Below are positions 41,031-42,360 of a stretch of 42,360 nucleotides of DNA, piece by piece. The notes below the pieces were generated by a model. The model was not told the DNA's origin. It did not search any database and saw only the letters and a list, made by a program, of their open reading frames with translations. Numbering within the stretch: position 1 is the stretch's first letter; the number at the start of each line of letters is the position of its first letter. Where the stretch lies: positions 1 to 42,360 of the forward strand of contig CAZUGO010000003.1 of the NCBI GenBank assembly GCA_964619935.1, read 5' to 3'. The DNA is from CAZUGO01 sp964619935 (GTDB lineage: Bacteria; Planctomycetota; Phycisphaerae; UBA1845; CAIVHJ01). A program made the position numbers and the translations under genes.

Positions 41031-42360
41031 ATGAAGAAGCCCACGCGAAGAACCCCCCGGTATCGCCGCCAACAGCGCACAGGTCGCCCCGACGATGCGT
41101 TCGTCGAACTGAATGGCCGTCGACACTACCTGGGCCGTCACGGCTCACAGGAGAGCAAGCAGGAGTACCACAGGCTGCTCGCGGAGTGGACCTGCAATGG
41201 CGGAGAGTTGCCATCGGATAAGCCGGACGTCACGGTCAATAGCCTGATGCTGCGGTATTGCCGTCACGCGGAAGCCTACTACCGCAGTCCGAGTGGAACC
41301 CCGACCCAAGAAATTGCGGCGATCAAGATCGCCTTGCGGCCGCTCAGGCGCCTGTACGGCCGCAGCCCGGTGTCATCGTTCGGACCTCGCGCCCTCAAGG
41401 CCGTCCGGCAGGAAATGGTCGGCCAAGGCGGCAGCCGCCAGTATATCAATCACCAGATCGGCAGGATCAAGCGGATGTTCAAGTGGGGCGTGGAGGAGGA
41501 GCTGGTCGATCCGTCAATTCTGCACGGACTCCAGGCCGTCATCGGACTCAAGCTGGGCCGCTGCGAGGTGCCCGAGGGACCGGGAGTCAAACCGGTTCCC
41601 GATGCCTTTGTGGATGCCGTCCGGCCGTTCGTGAGCCGCCAAGTCTGGGCCATGATCGAGCTCCAGGGACTGACCGGCGCCAGAGCCGGTGAACTGGTCA
41701 TCATGAGGCCGATTGATCTGGACACCACCGGGAGGACTTGGCTGTTCCGCCCGCAGCACCACAAGACGGCATACCAGGGCCGGGAGCGCACGATCTACTT
41801 GGGCCCTCGGGCCCAGGCGGTCGTGCAGCCGTTCATGGCCGGACGTCCGGTCGAGGCCTATCTATTCTCGCCTGCCGAAGCCGAATCCGAGCGCCGGTCT
41901 GCGATGCACGCCGCCCGCACCACCCCGCTGTCCTGCGGCAACAAGCCGGGCACCAACCGCAAGCCGAAACCCGGCAAGCAGGCCGGCGAGCGCTACACCA
42001 CGGATTCCTACCGCAGGGCCATCACCTACGCCTGCGACAAGGCCTTCCCGGCACCGTCGGAAGTCAAGGATGACCCGATACACCTGGAGGCCTGGCGGAA
42101 GGAGCACCGCTGGCACCCGCACCAGTTGCGACATAACGCCGCCACCTATTTGCGGAAGGAGTTCGGTCTGGAGGCCGCCCAGTTGATCCTCGGGTGGTCA
42201 CTACCGCGGAATACTTCCACGACGATCCGGACAGCGACAGCACGCCGGAGCGCGGCGGCGGGGACGGCAACCTCCACTGGGTCCGCCAGTACTACGGCAC
42301 CAGTTCATACAACGACACCGAGTACCAATACGACTGGCGCAACCGCCGGGAGCTGACCAT
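41031..42360 (+). CDS. Tyrosine recombinase (integrase), C-terminus replaced or frameshifted
   Basis: A phage-type integrase reading frame that stays open to the window end. Residues 20-60 hold an arm-binding-like region, about 68-165 the core-binding SAM-like domain, and 190-389 the catalytic domain with Arg218 (GARAGEL), Lys245 (HHKTAYQG), His364 and Arg367 (HPHQLRH), and Trp389 at the His/Trp position (LILGW). After residue 389 the frame becomes Thr/Ala-rich low-complexity and no catalytic Tyr appears at the expected 10 or so residues further on. From about 42194 another frame looks like RHS repeat protein. The enzyme is therefore probably inactive as it stands, or the sequence has an error or a recombination junction. 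AGGAGG lies 9 bases before the ATG. It sits next to tRNA-Arg, the usual location for such integrases. Confidence 0.85.
42194..42360 (+). pseudogene. RHS/YD-repeat-like fragment, out of frame with the integrase
   Basis: In the frame starting at 42194 the translation contains EYFHDDPDSDSTPE, GDGNLHWVRQYYG and YNDTEYQYDWRNRREL, which resemble RHS/YD-repeat proteins (Y-D-W-R-N-R), large surface or toxin-delivery proteins. No start codon or SD suits it, and the same frame has a TAA at 42134-42136, so no complete gene begins here. It runs off the right edge. The exact junction with the integrase cannot be set, because the frame remains open from 42137. Confidence 0.5.

Overview
The window looks like a GC-rich chromosome segment of a planctomycete, probably of the Phycisphaerae type. 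Clues are the rpmF-plsX-fabH-fabD-fabG-acpP-fabF cluster, GlnRS together with GluRS, large secreted FG-GAP/UnbV proteins, zinc-ribbon small proteins, a terpenoid-toroid secreted protein, a partial transposase of the Rhodopirellula (ISAzo13) type, and many genes with weak or no Shine-Dalgarno sites. The taxon is inferred from gene content; no rRNA is present.

Layout. The left edge (1-2030) is accessory: the N-terminus of an ISAzo13-like transposase and a visibly A/T-richer gene for a Zn-finger/transmembrane/TPR protein. An isolated fliN follows, then an intergenic region with perfect hairpins whose stems differ by compensatory changes. From 2980 to 13000 on the minus strand lie, in transcription order, htrA-like protease, alaS, rpmF, plsX, fabH, fabD, fabG, acpP and fabF (type II fatty-acid initiation and elongation). 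lepB, solA, a zinc-ribbon protein and glnS come next. On the minus strand, psd-pssA (phosphatidylethanolamine synthesis), gltX and a 1219-residue FG-GAP/UnbV protein occupy 17.3-24.5 kb. A secreted toroid protein and an M42-like peptidase are divergent from psd. A 617-residue exported protein and a three-gene overlapping operon (GT2 glycosyltransferase, YbjQ-like protein, membrane protein) follow, then a divergent pair: a GT-C membrane glycosyltransferase overlapping a 1211-residue AsmA-like protein with about 117-residue tandem repeats. nrdR and an RNase Z-like hydrolase are divergent.

The most interesting unit is 38010-40534. It encodes a ParA/MinD-type ATPase whose C-terminus is a glycogen-binding domain of the AMPK-beta/CBM48 type with its sugar-contacting residues kept, translationally coupled (TAATG) to a protein that looks like a P-loop-less MinD relative. 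I infer a possible system for positioning or partitioning alpha-glucan (glycogen) bodies. Upstream lies an array of three alternating GTTATC sites.

The right edge is again mobile: tRNA-Arg(CCG) with a good promoter, a 25-bp near-perfect palindrome, and a tyrosine recombinase. The recombinase reading frame loses homology before its catalytic tyrosine, where an RHS/YD-repeat-like reading frame appears in another frame. Most start codons were re-chosen here from SD sites, overlaps and homology; promoters were judged by eye against the sigma-70 consensus, which is uncertain for planctomycetes.
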